A stretch of 64,000 nucleotides of DNA, taken from assembly GCA_039029355.1 (NCBI GenBank), contig JBCCGI010000026.1, positions 1 to 64,000 on the forward strand. The letters run 5' to 3'. The notes under the pieces are model-generated. The model saw only the letters and a list, made by a program, of their open reading frames with translations. It was not told where the DNA came from and did not search any database. Below are positions 43,972-53,248 of this stretch, piece by piece. Origin of the DNA: JBCCGI01 sp039029355 (GTDB lineage Bacteria > Planctomycetota > UBA1135 > GCA-002686595). The stretch's first letter is position 1. Each line of letters starts with the position of its first letter. A program made the translations under genes and the position numbers.

Positions 43972-45668
43972 TGGTCCGCGCTTCCGGCACGATCCGCCGC
44001 ATCCTGATGGATGCCGGCTTGATCACGGCGGACGACTGGTCCGGCGCGCGCGACACCGGCGCGCCCGTGCTCGACGTCCTGGTCGAGCGGGGCGTCGTCG
44101 ACGAGCCGCAGATCCTGTCCGCGCTGGCGGCGTCGGCGCGCGTCGCGCCGATCGACCTGACGCGCGTACAGCCGGACCCGTCGGCCGTGCAGTGCCTCCC
44201 CCAGGAGGTGTGCCTCGAGCACTGCGTGCTGCCGGTGGCGAAGAACGGCGACATCGTGACGGTCGTCGTGTCGGACCCGTTCGACGTGCTCCTGCTCGAC
44301 GACCTGAACATCCTCGCCGACGCGAAGATCCGTCCGATGCTCGCGCTCCCGGGCGCGATCAAGCTGTCGCTCGAGAACGTCTTCGACCGCGACCGCAAGC
44401 AGGTGGACGAGCTCCTGGGCGAGGTCCAGGGCGACGACATCGAGGTCAAGACCGAGGACGACGGCGCCGAGGACATCTCCTTCGCCTCGAACGACGGCGA
44501 GGACGTCCCCGCGGTCAAGCTGGTCAACCTGCTCCTGATGCGGGCGCTGCGCGACAAGGCGAGCGACATCCACATCGAGCCGACCGACCACCACCTGCGG
44601 GTGCGCTTCCGTATCGACGGCCGGCTGGTCGAGATCATGAAGCCGCCGAAGGGGCTCGGCCCCTCGGTGATGTCGCGCCTCAAGATCCTCTCGAACCTCG
44701 ACATCGCGATCCGGATGGAGCCGCAGGACGGCAAGTTCCAGATCCGCTTCGAGGGACGCACGATCGACTTCCGCCTGTCGACGCTACCGGTCGTGGGCGG
44801 GGAGAAGGCCGTGATGCGGATCCTCGACCAGTCCGGCGTCGCGACCAAGCTAGAGACGCTGGGCTTCGAGAAGAAGTGCCTCGACGACATGCTCCACGGC
44901 GTCGCCGCGGCCTACGGCATGGTGCTGGTGACGGGCCCGACCGGTTCGGGCAAGTCGACCACGCTGTACGCCTCCGTGCGCGAGGTCGCCACGCCCGAGA
45001 TCAACGTCGTGACGGTCGAGGATCCGGTCGAGTACCGGATGGACGGCGTCAACCAGGTGCCGGTCAACCCCAAGCGGGGGCTGACCTTCGCCGGCGCGCT
45101 CCGCTCGATCCTACGTCAGGACCCCGACGTCGTGCTGGTCGGCGAGATCCGGGACACCGAGACGGCCGAGATCGCGGTGAAGGCCGCGCTCACGGGCCAC
45201 CTGGTGCTCTCGACCCTCCACACCAACGACGCCGTCGGCGCGGTAACCAGACTTCTCGACATGGGCATCGACCCCTTCATGGTGTCGAGCTCGGTCGTCT
45301 GCGTCGCCGCCCAGCGTCTCGTGCGGCAGCTTTGCACGCACTGCAAGCGCCAGGTCGAGGTGCCGGAGAAGGAGCTGCTCTCCGTCGGCATGCGCGAAAA
45401 AGAGCTCGAGGATCTTGTGGTCCACGGGCCGAACCCAGGCGGTTGTCCCCGCTGCCAGAACGGCTATCGCGGCCGCTTCGCTCTGCTCGAGACGCTGCTC
45501 GTAGACGGCGACCTCAAGCGGATGGTGGTGGAAGGACGATCCGTACAAGAGCTCAAGGCCCAGGCCCTGAAGCAGGGGATGGTCACCCTGCGCCGGGCGG
45601 GGCTCTGCAACGTCATCCGAGGCCGCACGTCCCTGGAGGAAGTCCTCCGCGTGACCATGGCCGACTGA
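43971..45668 (+). CDS. pilB: Type IV pilus/type II secretion extension ATPase PilB (GspE family)
   Basis: 565 residues. An N-terminal MshEN-type domain (about 1-130) precedes the GspE core. The core shows RALRDKASDIHIEP, Walker A GPTGSGKSTTLY, the Asp box VTVEDPVEYRMDGV, Walker B DVVLVGEIRDTET and GHLVLSTLHTNDA. The tetracysteine zinc site CTHCK...CPRCQNGYRGR in the C-terminal part distinguishes it from PilT. It drives pilin polymerisation. Start at ATG 43971 inside the pilT stop. Confidence 0.95.
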   Translation: MVRASGTIRRILMDAGLITADDWSGARDTGAPVLDVLVERGVVDEPQILSALAASARVAPIDLTRVQPDPSAVQCLPQEVCLEHCVLPVAKNGDIVTVVVSDPFDVLLLDDLNILADAKIRPMLALPGAIKLSLENVFDRDRKQVDELLGEVQGDDIEVKTEDDGAEDISFASNDGEDVPAVKLVNLLLMRALRDKASDIHIEPTDHHLRVRFRIDGRLVEIMKPPKGLGPSVMSRLKILSNLDIAIRMEPQDGKFQIRFEGRTIDFRLSTLPVVGGEKAVMRILDQSGVATKLETLGFEKKCLDDMLHGVAAAYGMVLVTGPTGSGKSTTLYASVREVATPEINVVTVEDPVEYRMDGVNQVPVNPKRGLTFAGALRSILRQDPDVVLVGEIRDTETAEIAVKAALTGHLVLSTLHTNDAVGAVTRLLDMGIDPFMVSSSVVCVAAQRLVRQLCTHCKRQVEVPEKELLSVGMREKELEDLVVHGPNPGGCPRCQNGYRGRFALLETLLVDGDLKRMVVEGRSVQELKAQALKQGMVTLRRAGLCNVIRGRTSLEEVLRVTMAD

Positions 45669-45691
45669 ACCCCAGCTCGAGGAACTCAAGG

Positions 45692-46948
45692 GTGGTAGTC
45701 TTCCGTTACGCAGCCAAGGACCCCACGGGCCGCACCGTGGAGGGCACGGTTCAGGCGTCCGATCGCAACGAGGCCGTGGCCGAGCTGCGCAAGCAGAACC
45801 TCGTCGTCATGCGCGTCGACGAGGGCGGCGGAGGCGGCAAGCGCGCCAAGGCCGCCGCCGGCGAGAAGAAGGGCGAGGTCAAAGGCGGGCTCTTCGGGCC
45901 GAAGGCGCGGTGCAAGAAGGCCGAGCTGGTCATCTTCACCCGCCAGCTGTCAACCATGATCAGCTCGGGCCTCTCGTTGCTCGAGTCGCTCGAGGTCCTG
46001 GCGGACCAGGCCGAGACGCCCGGCATGAAGGTCACCTGCAACCGACTGGTGGCCGAGCTGCGCGGCGGCTCGGACCTGTCGGCCGCGATGGCGACCTGCC
46101 CGAAGGTGTTCAATCCGCTGTACCTCAGCATGGTGACCGCGGGCGAGGCCTCCGGTCAGATGGACGTGATCCTCGAGCGTCTGGCTGAGTACGTGGAGGC
46201 GACCGAGCACCTGAAGCGCGAGATCAAGTCGGCGATGACCTATCCGGTCGTCTCCCTCGTGCTCGTCACCGGTATCACCGCCTTCCTGATGATCGGCGTC
46301 GTGCCCGGCTTCCGCGAGGTGTTCGACGGCCTGGGCGCCGAGCTCAACCCGCTGACCGAGAACGTCCTCCAGATCTCGGACTTCCTGCGGGCCAAGTGGT
46401 ACATCGTGGTGTTCGCGGGCTTCCTCATGTTCCTTGCAACGTGGGGCTTCAAGCAGACGAAGACGGGCGCGCTCTTCTTCGATCATGTCGCGCTCAAGGT
46501 GCCGGTCTTCGGCCCGCTCGCCCGCAAGGTGGCGCTGGCGCGCTTCTCGCGCACGTTCGCGACGCTCGTGCGTTCCGGTGTGCCGATCATGGGCACGCTC
46601 GATATCGTCGCCGACACCGCGGGCAACCAGGTCGTGTCCACCGTGGTGCGCGACTCGCGCGAGAGCGTCCGCAACGGCAACCTGCTCTCCGAGCCTCTGA
46701 GCGAGAGCAAGGTCTTCCCGCCGATGGTGACGCGCATGATCGCGATCGGTGAGCGCTCCGGTGCGCTCGAGCAGCTGCTCGAGAAGATCGCCGAGTTCTA
46801 CGACGCCCAGGTGAAGGCGCAGATCAAGGCCCTGACGAGCCTGATCGAGCCGATCCTCATCACCTTCATGGGCGGCATTGTGGGCACCGTTGTCCTGTCG
46901 GTTTTCCTCCCGATCCTCGACATCGTCGGGGAGCTCGGAGGCGGCTAA
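45692..46948 (+). CDS. pilC: Type IV pilus/type II secretion inner-membrane platform protein PilC
   Basis: 418 residues from GTG 45692, with GAGGA eight bases upstream. The N-terminus VVFRYAAKDPTGRTVEGTV is typical of PilC/GspF. A Gly/Lys-rich linker lies at about 45-70. Two T2SSF domains follow (LVIFTRQLSTMISSGLSLLESL; ALARFSRTFATLVRSGVPIM), with three membrane helices (about 170-195, 230-255, 390-415). It is the platform rotated by PilB. It lies 23 bases after pilB in the same transcript. Confidence 0.94.
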   Translation: MVVFRYAAKDPTGRTVEGTVQASDRNEAVAELRKQNLVVMRVDEGGGGGKRAKAAAGEKKGEVKGGLFGPKARCKKAELVIFTRQLSTMISSGLSLLESLEVLADQAETPGMKVTCNRLVAELRGGSDLSAAMATCPKVFNPLYLSMVTAGEASGQMDVILERLAEYVEATEHLKREIKSAMTYPVVSLVLVTGITAFLMIGVVPGFREVFDGLGAELNPLTENVLQISDFLRAKWYIVVFAGFLMFLATWGFKQTKTGALFFDHVALKVPVFGPLARKVALARFSRTFATLVRSGVPIMGTLDIVADTAGNQVVSTVVRDSRESVRNGNLLSEPLSESKVFPPMVTRMIAIGERSGALEQLLEKIAEFYDAQVKAQIKALTSLIEPILITFMGGIVGTVVLSVFLPILDIVGELGGG

Positions 46949-46963
46949 CGAACCAAAAAAACG

Positions 46964-46996
46964 CCCCGTCTCCGCCTCAAGAAGGTGGGGGCGGGG
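46964..46996. terminator. hairpin between pilC and the pilin gene
   Basis: Arms ccccgtctccgcc / ggtgggggcgggg pair with two G-U contacts and one mismatch. A seven-A tract precedes the left arm, so it reads as a T-tailed terminator only on the minus strand, where no gene lies immediately ahead. On the + strand it may partly separate pilC from the pilin transcript. Confidence 0.35.
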
Positions 46997-47023
46997 AGTC
47001 GATACCAAACGCAGCTTCGGTCG

Positions 47024-47099
47024 GTGGGGGTCCCCCACGACGGGTCGGAGGGGGACGGGCCGCAGGCCTGTTCTGAGATCGGATAGGCCCGAGCGGGCC
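47024..47099 (+). promoter_or_regulatory. structured leader of the pilin gene
   Basis: Two small perfect hairpins, gtggggg/cccccac (47024-47038) and ggcccg/cgggcc (47086-47099), lie ahead of the pilin ATG. AAAGGGA at about 47118-47124 is the only ribosome-binding-like sequence and is rather far (about 15 bases) from ATG 47140. No definite promoter boxes. Confidence 0.35.
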
Positions 47100-47139
47100 G
47101 TTCCTTACGGATCACCTAAAGGGAATCACCAACTCTAAA

Positions 47140-47907
47140 ATGAAACGCAACACCAGGAACGCAGGTTTCACCCTGATCGAGCTCATGATCGTGGTGGCCA
47201 TCATCGCGATCATTGCCGCGATCGCTATTCCGAAGCTGATGAGCGCCCGCATCTCGGCCAACGAGAACGCCGCGGTCTCCACGCTTCGCTCGATCGCTTC
47301 GGCTCAGCACCAGCTCGAGTCGTCGGTCGCGGTCGACACCGACGCCGACGGCGGCGGTGAGTTCGGCTTCTTCGGCGAGCTCGCCGGCATGGTCGCCATG
47401 CGCATCTACGACGCCGCCGCCGACGCGCCCGCTCTCGGCGCCGCGCCCGACGACGTGCTCGACCCGCCGATCCTGCCCACGGGCTTCGGCGACGTGATCG
47501 CGGACACCCCCGGCGACGGCATCGTCGAGCGCCAGGGCTACCACTTCAAGATGTGGCTCCCGGACGTCACCGCCGGTGGTGTGACCCCCGCGGTCTCCGA
47601 GCTCAACACGGGCGGCGCCGACGGCGGCAACCTCCCGGATCCGGACAACGCCGAGATCCTCTGGGCCTGCTACGCCTGGCCGGTCGACGCCGAGAAAACC
47701 GGCAACCGCTGCTTCTTCATCAACCAGGAGGGCGACCTCCTGCAGTTCGACAACCGCGACGAGAGCTACGAGATGCTCAACGGTCCCGCGTTCGACGCGG
47801 CCTTCGCGGACGACACCGGTGGCGGCGACATGTCGACCAGCCTCGGCATCACGGCGATGGGCTTCACGGCCAACGACGGCAACACCTGGACCGTCGTGGG
47901 CAACTAG
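47140..47907 (+). CDS. Type IV pilin/pseudopilin-like major subunit candidate
   Basis: 255 residues. The prepilin leader MKRNTRNAG is cut before FTLIELMIVVAIIAIIAAIA, with Glu at +5 of the mature protein, followed by an N-terminal helix. The C-terminal globular part (about 60-255) contains two Cys (about 179 and 191: WACYAWPV...NRCFF) that may form a disulfide. It is longer than a typical pseudopilin and ends in Thr/Gly-rich strands. It sits behind pilTBC and before a strong terminator. PilD for processing is at 38604. It may be a pilus subunit or the main pseudopilin of a secretion system. Confidence 0.9.
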   Translation: MKRNTRNAGFTLIELMIVVAIIAIIAAIAIPKLMSARISANENAAVSTLRSIASAQHQLESSVAVDTDADGGGEFGFFGELAGMVAMRIYDAAADAPALGAAPDDVLDPPILPTGFGDVIADTPGDGIVERQGYHFKMWLPDVTAGGVTPAVSELNTGGADGGNLPDPDNAEILWACYAWPVDAEKTGNRCFFINQEGDLLQFDNRDESYEMLNGPAFDAAFADDTGGGDMSTSLGITAMGFTANDGNTWTVVGN

Positions 47908-47930
47908 TCCCTCCTAGCCTGAGCTAACGA

Positions 47931-47969
47931 AGGGGCGTCGCTCGCTGGAGCGGCGCCCCTTTCTCGTTT
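47931..47969. terminator. terminator between the convergent pilin and tatD genes
   Basis: Arms aggggcgtcgctc (47931-47943) / gagcggcgcccct (47948-47960), one mismatch, with a 4-base loop and ttctcgttt behind. It terminates the pilin transcript and by symmetry may serve tatD from the other side. Confidence 0.88.
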
Positions 47970-47988
47970 AACCCGCGGACCGCGACCG

Positions 47989-48762
47989 CTACGACTCGGG
48001 CAGCCCGAAGAGGCGCGTCGCGTTGGCCGAGGTCTGCGCCGCCAGCTCGTCCGGCGAGACGCCGCGCACCTCGGCGACGCGCTCGAGCGTCTGCACGACG
48101 TAGGCCGGCTCGTTGCGCTTGCCGCGCTTCTTCTGGGGGGAGAGGAAGGGACAGTCGGTCTCGACCAGGATGCGGTCGTCGGGAACCAGCGCCGCCGCGG
48201 CGCGGTTCTCGTCGTTCTTCGGGTAGGTCACGATCCCGGAGAAGGAGATGTAGAGCCCGAGCTCGAGGTACGGCTCCAGCTCGCGCGGCCCGAAGCTGTA
48301 GCAGTGCATCACCGCGTCGACGCCCGCGAACCCGCGCAGGATGCGGACGTTCTCGTCGTGCGCGTCGCGGCAGTGGATCACCGTCGGCTTCCCCAGCGTC
48401 CGCGACAGCCCGAGGTGCCACTCGTAGCTCTGCACCTGCGCGGCGCGGGGCGAGTACTCCTTGAAGAAGTCGAGGCCGGTCTCGCCGACGCCGACGCACT
48501 CGGGGCGCCTGCAGAGCGCTTCGATCTCCGCCAACGCCGCGTCGTCGGCACCGGCCGCGTCGTGGGGGTGGATCCCCGCGGTGGGAAACAGGCCGAGCTC
48601 CTCGGCCGCGAGCTCGAAGCACGCGCGCGACGTCGGGAGGTCGGTGCCGACGAGCACCATGCGCTCGACGCCCGCCTCACGGGCGCGGGCCAGGACGTCG
48701 GCGCGGTCCTCGTCGTAGCTCTTCCAGTAGAGGTGCGCGTGGCTGTCGGTGATGGTCGGCAT
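47989..48762 (-). CDS. tatD: TatD family metal-dependent hydrolase (DNase)
   Basis: 257 residues. All metal ligand motifs of the TatD amidohydrolase barrel are visible: DSHAHLYW (HxH), VGVGETGLDFF (Glu), VIHCRDAHDEN (His), VMHCYSFG (His) and VETDCPFLSP (Asp). The family has 3'-5' exonuclease or D-aminoacyl-tRNA deacylase-like activity. It lies 16 bases after the minus-strand HEAT-like lipoprotein gene, with which it probably forms an operon. Confidence 0.95.
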   Translation of the reverse strand: MPTITDSHAHLYWKSYDEDRADVLARAREAGVERMVLVGTDLPTSRACFELAAEELGLFPTAGIHPHDAAGADDAALAEIEALCRRPECVGVGETGLDFFKEYSPRAAQVQSYEWHLGLSRTLGKPTVIHCRDAHDENVRILRGFAGVDAVMHCYSFGPRELEPYLELGLYISFSGIVTYPKNDENRAAAALVPDDRILVETDCPFLSPQKKRGKRNEPAYVVQTLERVAEVRGVSPDELAAQTSANATRLFGLPES

Positions 48763-48778
48763 AGGGAGGGCAGCGGTT

Positions 48779-49654
48779 TCAGCGGCAGTTTTCCTCGAGC
48801 ATGCTAGCGAGGAACTTCTGCATGTTGATGTCCGACTCGTTGTCGAACACGCGACTGATCAGCTCGCAAAGCTGCTGCTTGTCGACGGTCGAGCGCAACG
48901 ACTGCGCCGCGAAGCGCCGCATCATGTTGTTTCCCAGCGACTCGACGAGCAGCAGCTCGAGCGCCTGACGACCGACGTCGCTCTTGTGCCGCCCCAGCTG
49001 GCGGATGGCGAAGTGGCGCGTCGCCTGGTCCTGCCGGATGTCCGTCGCGATCGAGGCCAAGACCGGCGCCGGGTCGCGCTCGATCAGGTCCATCGCGATG
49101 GTCCAGGACTCGAGCAGCTCCTCGATGGGCGGATAGGTCGAGCGCTGCTCGGTCGACGACACGATCGGCTGCAGCAGGTCGATCGCCTGCTCGGGCGAGG
49201 TCTGCGCGAGGTAGCGCGCCGCCTTCTTGCGCAGGCCGAGGTCGTCGCCGTACGTCGACACGAGCTCGATCAACACCGGCCGCGTTTCGTCCGGGGCGCA
49301 GTGCGCGGCGACGTCGAGCAGCGCTGCACGCACGTCGCGCAGGGAGTCCGGGCGGTCCTGGTAGCCCGCGAGCGCGGCCTTGCCGAGCTCGGGTGAGCCG
49401 CGGCGCAACCGCTCGAGCGTCTCCTCGCGCCGCGAGAACCAATCGCTCTGCTGCATCGCCGTCGCGTCGGGACGCATCGGCGACACGGCCGAGATGAGGT
49501 CGCGCAGGTCGCGGTCGACGGCCGCGTCCGCGGCCGGCGCGGCATCGGCCGCTGTCCCGGAGTCCGCCTCGCTCGCGGCGGGATCGGGCCCTCCGCAGGC
49601 GAGCAGGAAGAGGGGGAGGAGGGCCAGGGGCACGCGCGGGCGACGGATCGGCAT
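48779..49654 (-). CDS. Lipoprotein with HEAT-like alpha-helical repeats
   Basis: 291 residues. The signal peptide ends in the lipobox FLLAC (Cys20), followed by an Asp/Ala-rich tether to about residue 48. The rest is helical with HEAT-like periodicity (e.g. LRKKAARYLAQTSPEQAIDLL; ATRHFAIRQLGRHKSDVGRQALELL; RRFAAQSLRS). No catalytic motif. Such repeats usually form a protein-binding surface. It is transcribed divergently from giant lipoprotein C1, with a shared upstream region of 283 bases. Confidence 0.75.
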   Translation of the reverse strand: MPIRRPRVPLALLPLFLLACGGPDPAASEADSGTAADAAPAADAAVDRDLRDLISAVSPMRPDATAMQQSDWFSRREETLERLRRGSPELGKAALAGYQDRPDSLRDVRAALLDVAAHCAPDETRPVLIELVSTYGDDLGLRKKAARYLAQTSPEQAIDLLQPIVSSTEQRSTYPPIEELLESWTIAMDLIERDPAPVLASIATDIRQDQATRHFAIRQLGRHKSDVGRQALELLLVESLGNNMMRRFAAQSLRSTVDKQQLCELISRVFDNESDINMQKFLASMLEENCR

Positions 49655-49937
49655 GGGTGTGACGTGGACGGGGTGGCGGACTAGACGGGTAGCCTAGGCC
49701 TTCGGTGGGTCGGAGGTCACCCCCGGGACGGCGTCGTCGCCGCGGGGGCGCCGCGATCCGGGACCATCGCCCCGGGAGCGACCCACGCCCAAGGCCTGCG
49801 AGGGCTCGGCCCTCCACTCCGCGCGCCGGAGCGGCGACTGACTCCTTCCCGGGGACGGCGGGTCGCCCCCGGTACCGCGGACTCCAGCTTGGCAGGGCGG
49901 GAGCCTCCGCGGGCTCTCCAGCCATCCATGCGTATCC

Positions 49938-52901
49938 ATGAAGAAGGCAGGCTTCTCGGGGACCGTCCAGGTCCTCCTCTCGCTCGCGGGCGCGGCTCTT
50001 TTGAGCGCCTGCTCGGGCTCGGGATCCAGCTCGGGTTCGAGCTTCGGCATCGTGTCGTGCAACCTCGGCTGCAGCTCGTCGGGCCTGGGGCAGATCACGT
50101 GCACGGTTCAGAACGTTCACAAGAACGGTGAGATCCGCATCGCGATGAGCGGGCCGGTCGACCTGGACACGGTCTCGCCGTTCACGTTCCAGGTCGTGGA
50201 GGAGGGCACCGGCAAGACGCCGGCCGGCACCTACCTCCTGAGCCCGTCCGATCCCGCCACGGTGATCTTCCGGCCGAAGATCACCTTCGACTCATCCGGC
50301 AGCCCGGTGTTCGGGCTGCAGGACGGCGTGTCGTACACGGTCCGGCTGCCCGGCGCGAAGCAGGATCCAAGCGGCCCCTGGGTCCGCAGCGTGGAGGGCG
50401 ACCCCAACCAGAACCGACTGCTGTGCACGGTGGCGGCTGACCTCGGTCTGCTCGACGCCAAGCCGGGCGCGCCGGTGGTCGCCGCGACGCTCGAGCAGGT
50501 GCTCTACGACCCGGACACCGGCGAGGCGATCGGTAAGCAGGCCGGCGTCCCCGCCGCGGGCGCGGTCGATGTGGCGAGCGACTCCGCGCTGACGTTCCGC
50601 TTCGACGATCTGATGGACCCGGCGACGCTGGTGAACCCGGTGCAGGAGACCTCGTCCACGATCCGCGTCGCCGTCGACGCCGACGGAGACCCGGCGACGA
50701 CCGGCGATCAGCAGGCGGTCCCCGGCGGCTTCATCCTGAGCCTGGACCAGGACGAGCTCACCACCGTCGTCACCTTCCAACCCACCGACGGCTATCCGTC
50801 GAAGGGATCCAACCCCGACCAGCCGCGGCGCATCGTCGTCACGCTCTCGGGCGGCATCCAGGACCTCGCGGGCAACCCGCTCGAGAATGCGGGGCTGATC
50901 GTGTTCACGCCCGAGCTGCTCGTGTTCGGCGAGCTCGACCTGGTCGAGGACTTCGTCTCGGAGGCGAGCGAGGACACGCTCGCGAGCGGCGCCGAATGGG
51001 GCGGCGGCCGGCTCGCGCCCGGGCTCGGCGGCGGCTCGGGAGCCCACGGCGCGTTCGCGCTCGAGAGCGGCGTGGTCGAGCTCAACACCGACTCGACCGA
51101 CCTCGCGGCGGCGCTCGCCGGCGCGGTCGTGCCGCAGACGGCGCTCGCGGCGGTGCCCGGGGACGGCGGGCTGGAGCTGCCGGTCGTCGAGGGCGGCGTG
51201 TTCGAGTTCTCGTCTCTGCGGCTCGGCCCCGGGGCGACCCTGCGGTTCACCGGTTCGCGGCCCGGCCGCATCTTCGTGCGCGGCGAGGCGACGCTCTCCG
51301 GCCGCATCGAGCTCGGCGGCGCCGGCGCCGCGAACCACGTCGACACCGAGCTGGAGGGAGGCGCGGGAGCCGCGCCCGGTCCGGCGGGCGGCGCGGGCGG
51401 CCGCGGCGGAGCGCTCCCCGACGGCGAGGCCTTCGTGGCGGTCGGCGGCATCGACCATCCCGGCGATCCGACGCTGGCCGAGCTCGACGGCCAGCCCGGC
51501 CAGGGCATCGCCTGGCCCGACCTGCTCGCGCCGGCCGAGCTGCGCGGCGCCGGCGGCGGCGGGTTCCACTGGCCGCAGTCCACGCCCGCCAACCCGCAGT
51601 ACCACCTGCCGGTCGACCCCTTTGACCTCGGCGGGCTGGAGTTCGGCCTCTTCGAGTGCCGCACGTTCCAGAAGGGCAGCGTCGGAGGCGGAGGCGCCCA
51701 CGGCACCTCCGGCACCGCCGGCGTGAACAACCCGCTCCCCGACCACCTCTTCGACGAGGCGCCGCCGGCGGTCGCCGGCTCCGTCGGCGAGCTCGAGCTC
51801 GACGCCCTCGCGCGGACGCTGGACCCCGAGCTCGGGCTGCTGCGCGGCGGCGCCGGCGGGGGTGGGGGAGGCTCGCACATCGCCCGCAGCAGCACCGACG
51901 GCGCGCCCCCGCTCGCCGGGTGCCTGACCAGCTCCGAAGGCGGCCCTGCGTCGATCGTCGAGTACCTCCAGCACTCGGGGCCGGGCGGCGGCGGCGGCGG
52001 CGGCGCGCTGCAGGTACAGGCCGGCCGGCGGCTGGCCGTCGACGGCGAGGTCGACGCGAGCGGCGGCGACGGCGGCGGGCGCGATCCCTCCTCGCCGACG
52101 ACGGTCGTGACCGCGGGCGGCGGCGGCGCGGGCGGCGGGTTGCTGGTGCAGGCGCGCGCGCTGCAGGTCTCCTCGGTCCCCGGACGCCTCGACGTGTCCG
52201 GGGGCGCGGGCGGCAGCGGAGCGGCCGCTTCGGCGGGCGGGCTCGGCGGGGCCGGGCTGCTGCGCATCGAGGTGCCGGCGCCGCTGCCGGGCGCGGAGGC
52301 CTTCGCCGACAAGATCCTGCCCGGGGCGGACGGGCTGGAGCAGCTCTCCGCCTCGCTCGACGACGTGCTCTCGGTCGGCGAGTGGACCGCGGAGGAGGCC
52401 GGGCCCGGACGCGTCACCGGCGCCCAGTCGTGCTGGATCGGCGCCGAGGGCAACTACTTCGTGCTCGGCCCGGCGTCGGACCAGGCCGCCGCGGGCGGTG
52501 AGCCCGGCCAGCTCGGGTGGGACCTCCTGGTCGAGGTCGACGTGCCCGGGCTCGGCCCGCAGTCCTTCCGGGGCGAGAACGAGCTCTTCGACCAGCCGCT
52601 GGAGGCGGTCTTCGGCTCGGCGCTCGGCAGCGCGCCGCTGGTCGTGCGCTTCCAGGGGGTGCGGGTCGCCGACGGCACGCAGAATCCGTGCAGCATCGCG
52701 CTCGACGGGCCCGACGCCGCGATCGTGCCCGGCTCCCTGACCGGCTGGGTGTCGCACCCGGCGGAGCTCGACACGTTCTTCGAGAACCCCTCGCTGCGGC
52801 CGAACCGCCTGCGGTTCAGCGTGCTCTTCGACCCCGGCCAGGAGGGCGGCGACCTGATCACGGCGGTCAGCCAGCTGTCTCTGCGGGTGCTGCCCGATTA
52901 G
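49938..52901 (+). CDS. Giant secreted lipoprotein with glycine-rich core, subfamily C (C1)
   Basis: 987 residues. The signal peptide ends in the lipobox LSAC (Cys25) with a Ser/Gly tether. A beta domain opens the protein (NGEIRIAMSGPVDLDTVSPF) and an Ig-like module lies at about 217-235 (FRFDDLMDPATLVNPV). A strand ladder (RIFVRGEATLSGRIELGG) leads into a glycine-rich core at about 467-774. The C-terminal domain has AQSCWIGAEGNYFVLGPAS and ends LSLRVLPD, as in C2/C3. Cysteines recur at matching places in the three paralogues. It is the most divergent C member. Function unknown; surface or periplasmic location inferred. Confidence 0.83.
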   Translation: MKKAGFSGTVQVLLSLAGAALLSACSGSGSSSGSSFGIVSCNLGCSSSGLGQITCTVQNVHKNGEIRIAMSGPVDLDTVSPFTFQVVEEGTGKTPAGTYLLSPSDPATVIFRPKITFDSSGSPVFGLQDGVSYTVRLPGAKQDPSGPWVRSVEGDPNQNRLLCTVAADLGLLDAKPGAPVVAATLEQVLYDPDTGEAIGKQAGVPAAGAVDVASDSALTFRFDDLMDPATLVNPVQETSSTIRVAVDADGDPATTGDQQAVPGGFILSLDQDELTTVVTFQPTDGYPSKGSNPDQPRRIVVTLSGGIQDLAGNPLENAGLIVFTPELLVFGELDLVEDFVSEASEDTLASGAEWGGGRLAPGLGGGSGAHGAFALESGVVELNTDSTDLAAALAGAVVPQTALAAVPGDGGLELPVVEGGVFEFSSLRLGPGATLRFTGSRPGRIFVRGEATLSGRIELGGAGAANHVDTELEGGAGAAPGPAGGAGGRGGALPDGEAFVAVGGIDHPGDPTLAELDGQPGQGIAWPDLLAPAELRGAGGGGFHWPQSTPANPQYHLPVDPFDLGGLEFGLFECRTFQKGSVGGGGAHGTSGTAGVNNPLPDHLFDEAPPAVAGSVGELELDALARTLDPELGLLRGGAGGGGGGSHIARSSTDGAPPLAGCLTSSEGGPASIVEYLQHSGPGGGGGGGALQVQAGRRLAVDGEVDASGGDGGGRDPSSPTTVVTAGGGGAGGGLLVQARALQVSSVPGRLDVSGGAGGSGAAASAGGLGGAGLLRIEVPAPLPGAEAFADKILPGADGLEQLSASLDDVLSVGEWTAEEAGPGRVTGAQSCWIGAEGNYFVLGPASDQAAAGGEPGQLGWDLLVEVDVPGLGPQSFRGENELFDQPLEAVFGSALGSAPLVVRFQGVRVADGTQNPCSIALDGPDAAIVPGSLTGWVSHPAELDTFFENPSLRPNRLRFSVLFDPGQEGGDLITAVSQLSLRVLPD

Positions 52902-52911
52902 GGGCCCCGGA

Positions 52912-53081
52912 GCGGGAGCGCTCGCGCCGGGCGTGCGAAAGCGCTCCCGCGGGCGCTGGGGGGCCCTCCCACGGGCCTCCTACGGGCGATGGCCGGGCGT
53001 GGAACGGTGTTTGTTGCCGTTCCACGCTCGCGAGACACCTCGCCGCGAGCGCCCTCCGGCCCCGCCGGAGTCGCGGCGAGG
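52912..53081 (+). other. three consecutive strong hairpins between lipoproteins C1 and C2
   Basis: Hairpin 1: gcgggagcgct / agcgctcccgc (52912-52922, 52940-52950). Hairpin 2: gcgtggaacgg / ccgttccacgc (52997-53007, 53017-53027). Hairpin 3: cctcgccgcga / tcgcggcgagg (53038-53048, 53071-53081) with an inner ctccggc/gccggag. All three arms of 11 bp are perfect. None has a T-run. TATATT at 53116-53121 could be a -10 box for C2, with a poor -35. The remainder to 53248 shows nothing else. Confidence 0.6.
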
Positions 53082-53248
53082 GGAAATGTCCTGGCCAGGC
53101 GTCCCTCGCGGCTCCTATATTCCGCGGTCCGACTGCCCCGTTCTCGAAGCTCGGGAGGGCGAAAAGCGTTCCCCGTCCGGCTTCTGCGGGTAGGAGATCC
53201 CACGTGCGGATCCCCCGCTCGACGACCCCAGCATCCCCCCAACAGTTT

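Noticed and set aside
46955..46996. Terminator for a minus-strand gene after an A-tract
   Set aside because: No minus-strand gene ends here; tatD ends at 47989 and its transcript has its own terminator. It was kept only as a hairpin of low confidence.
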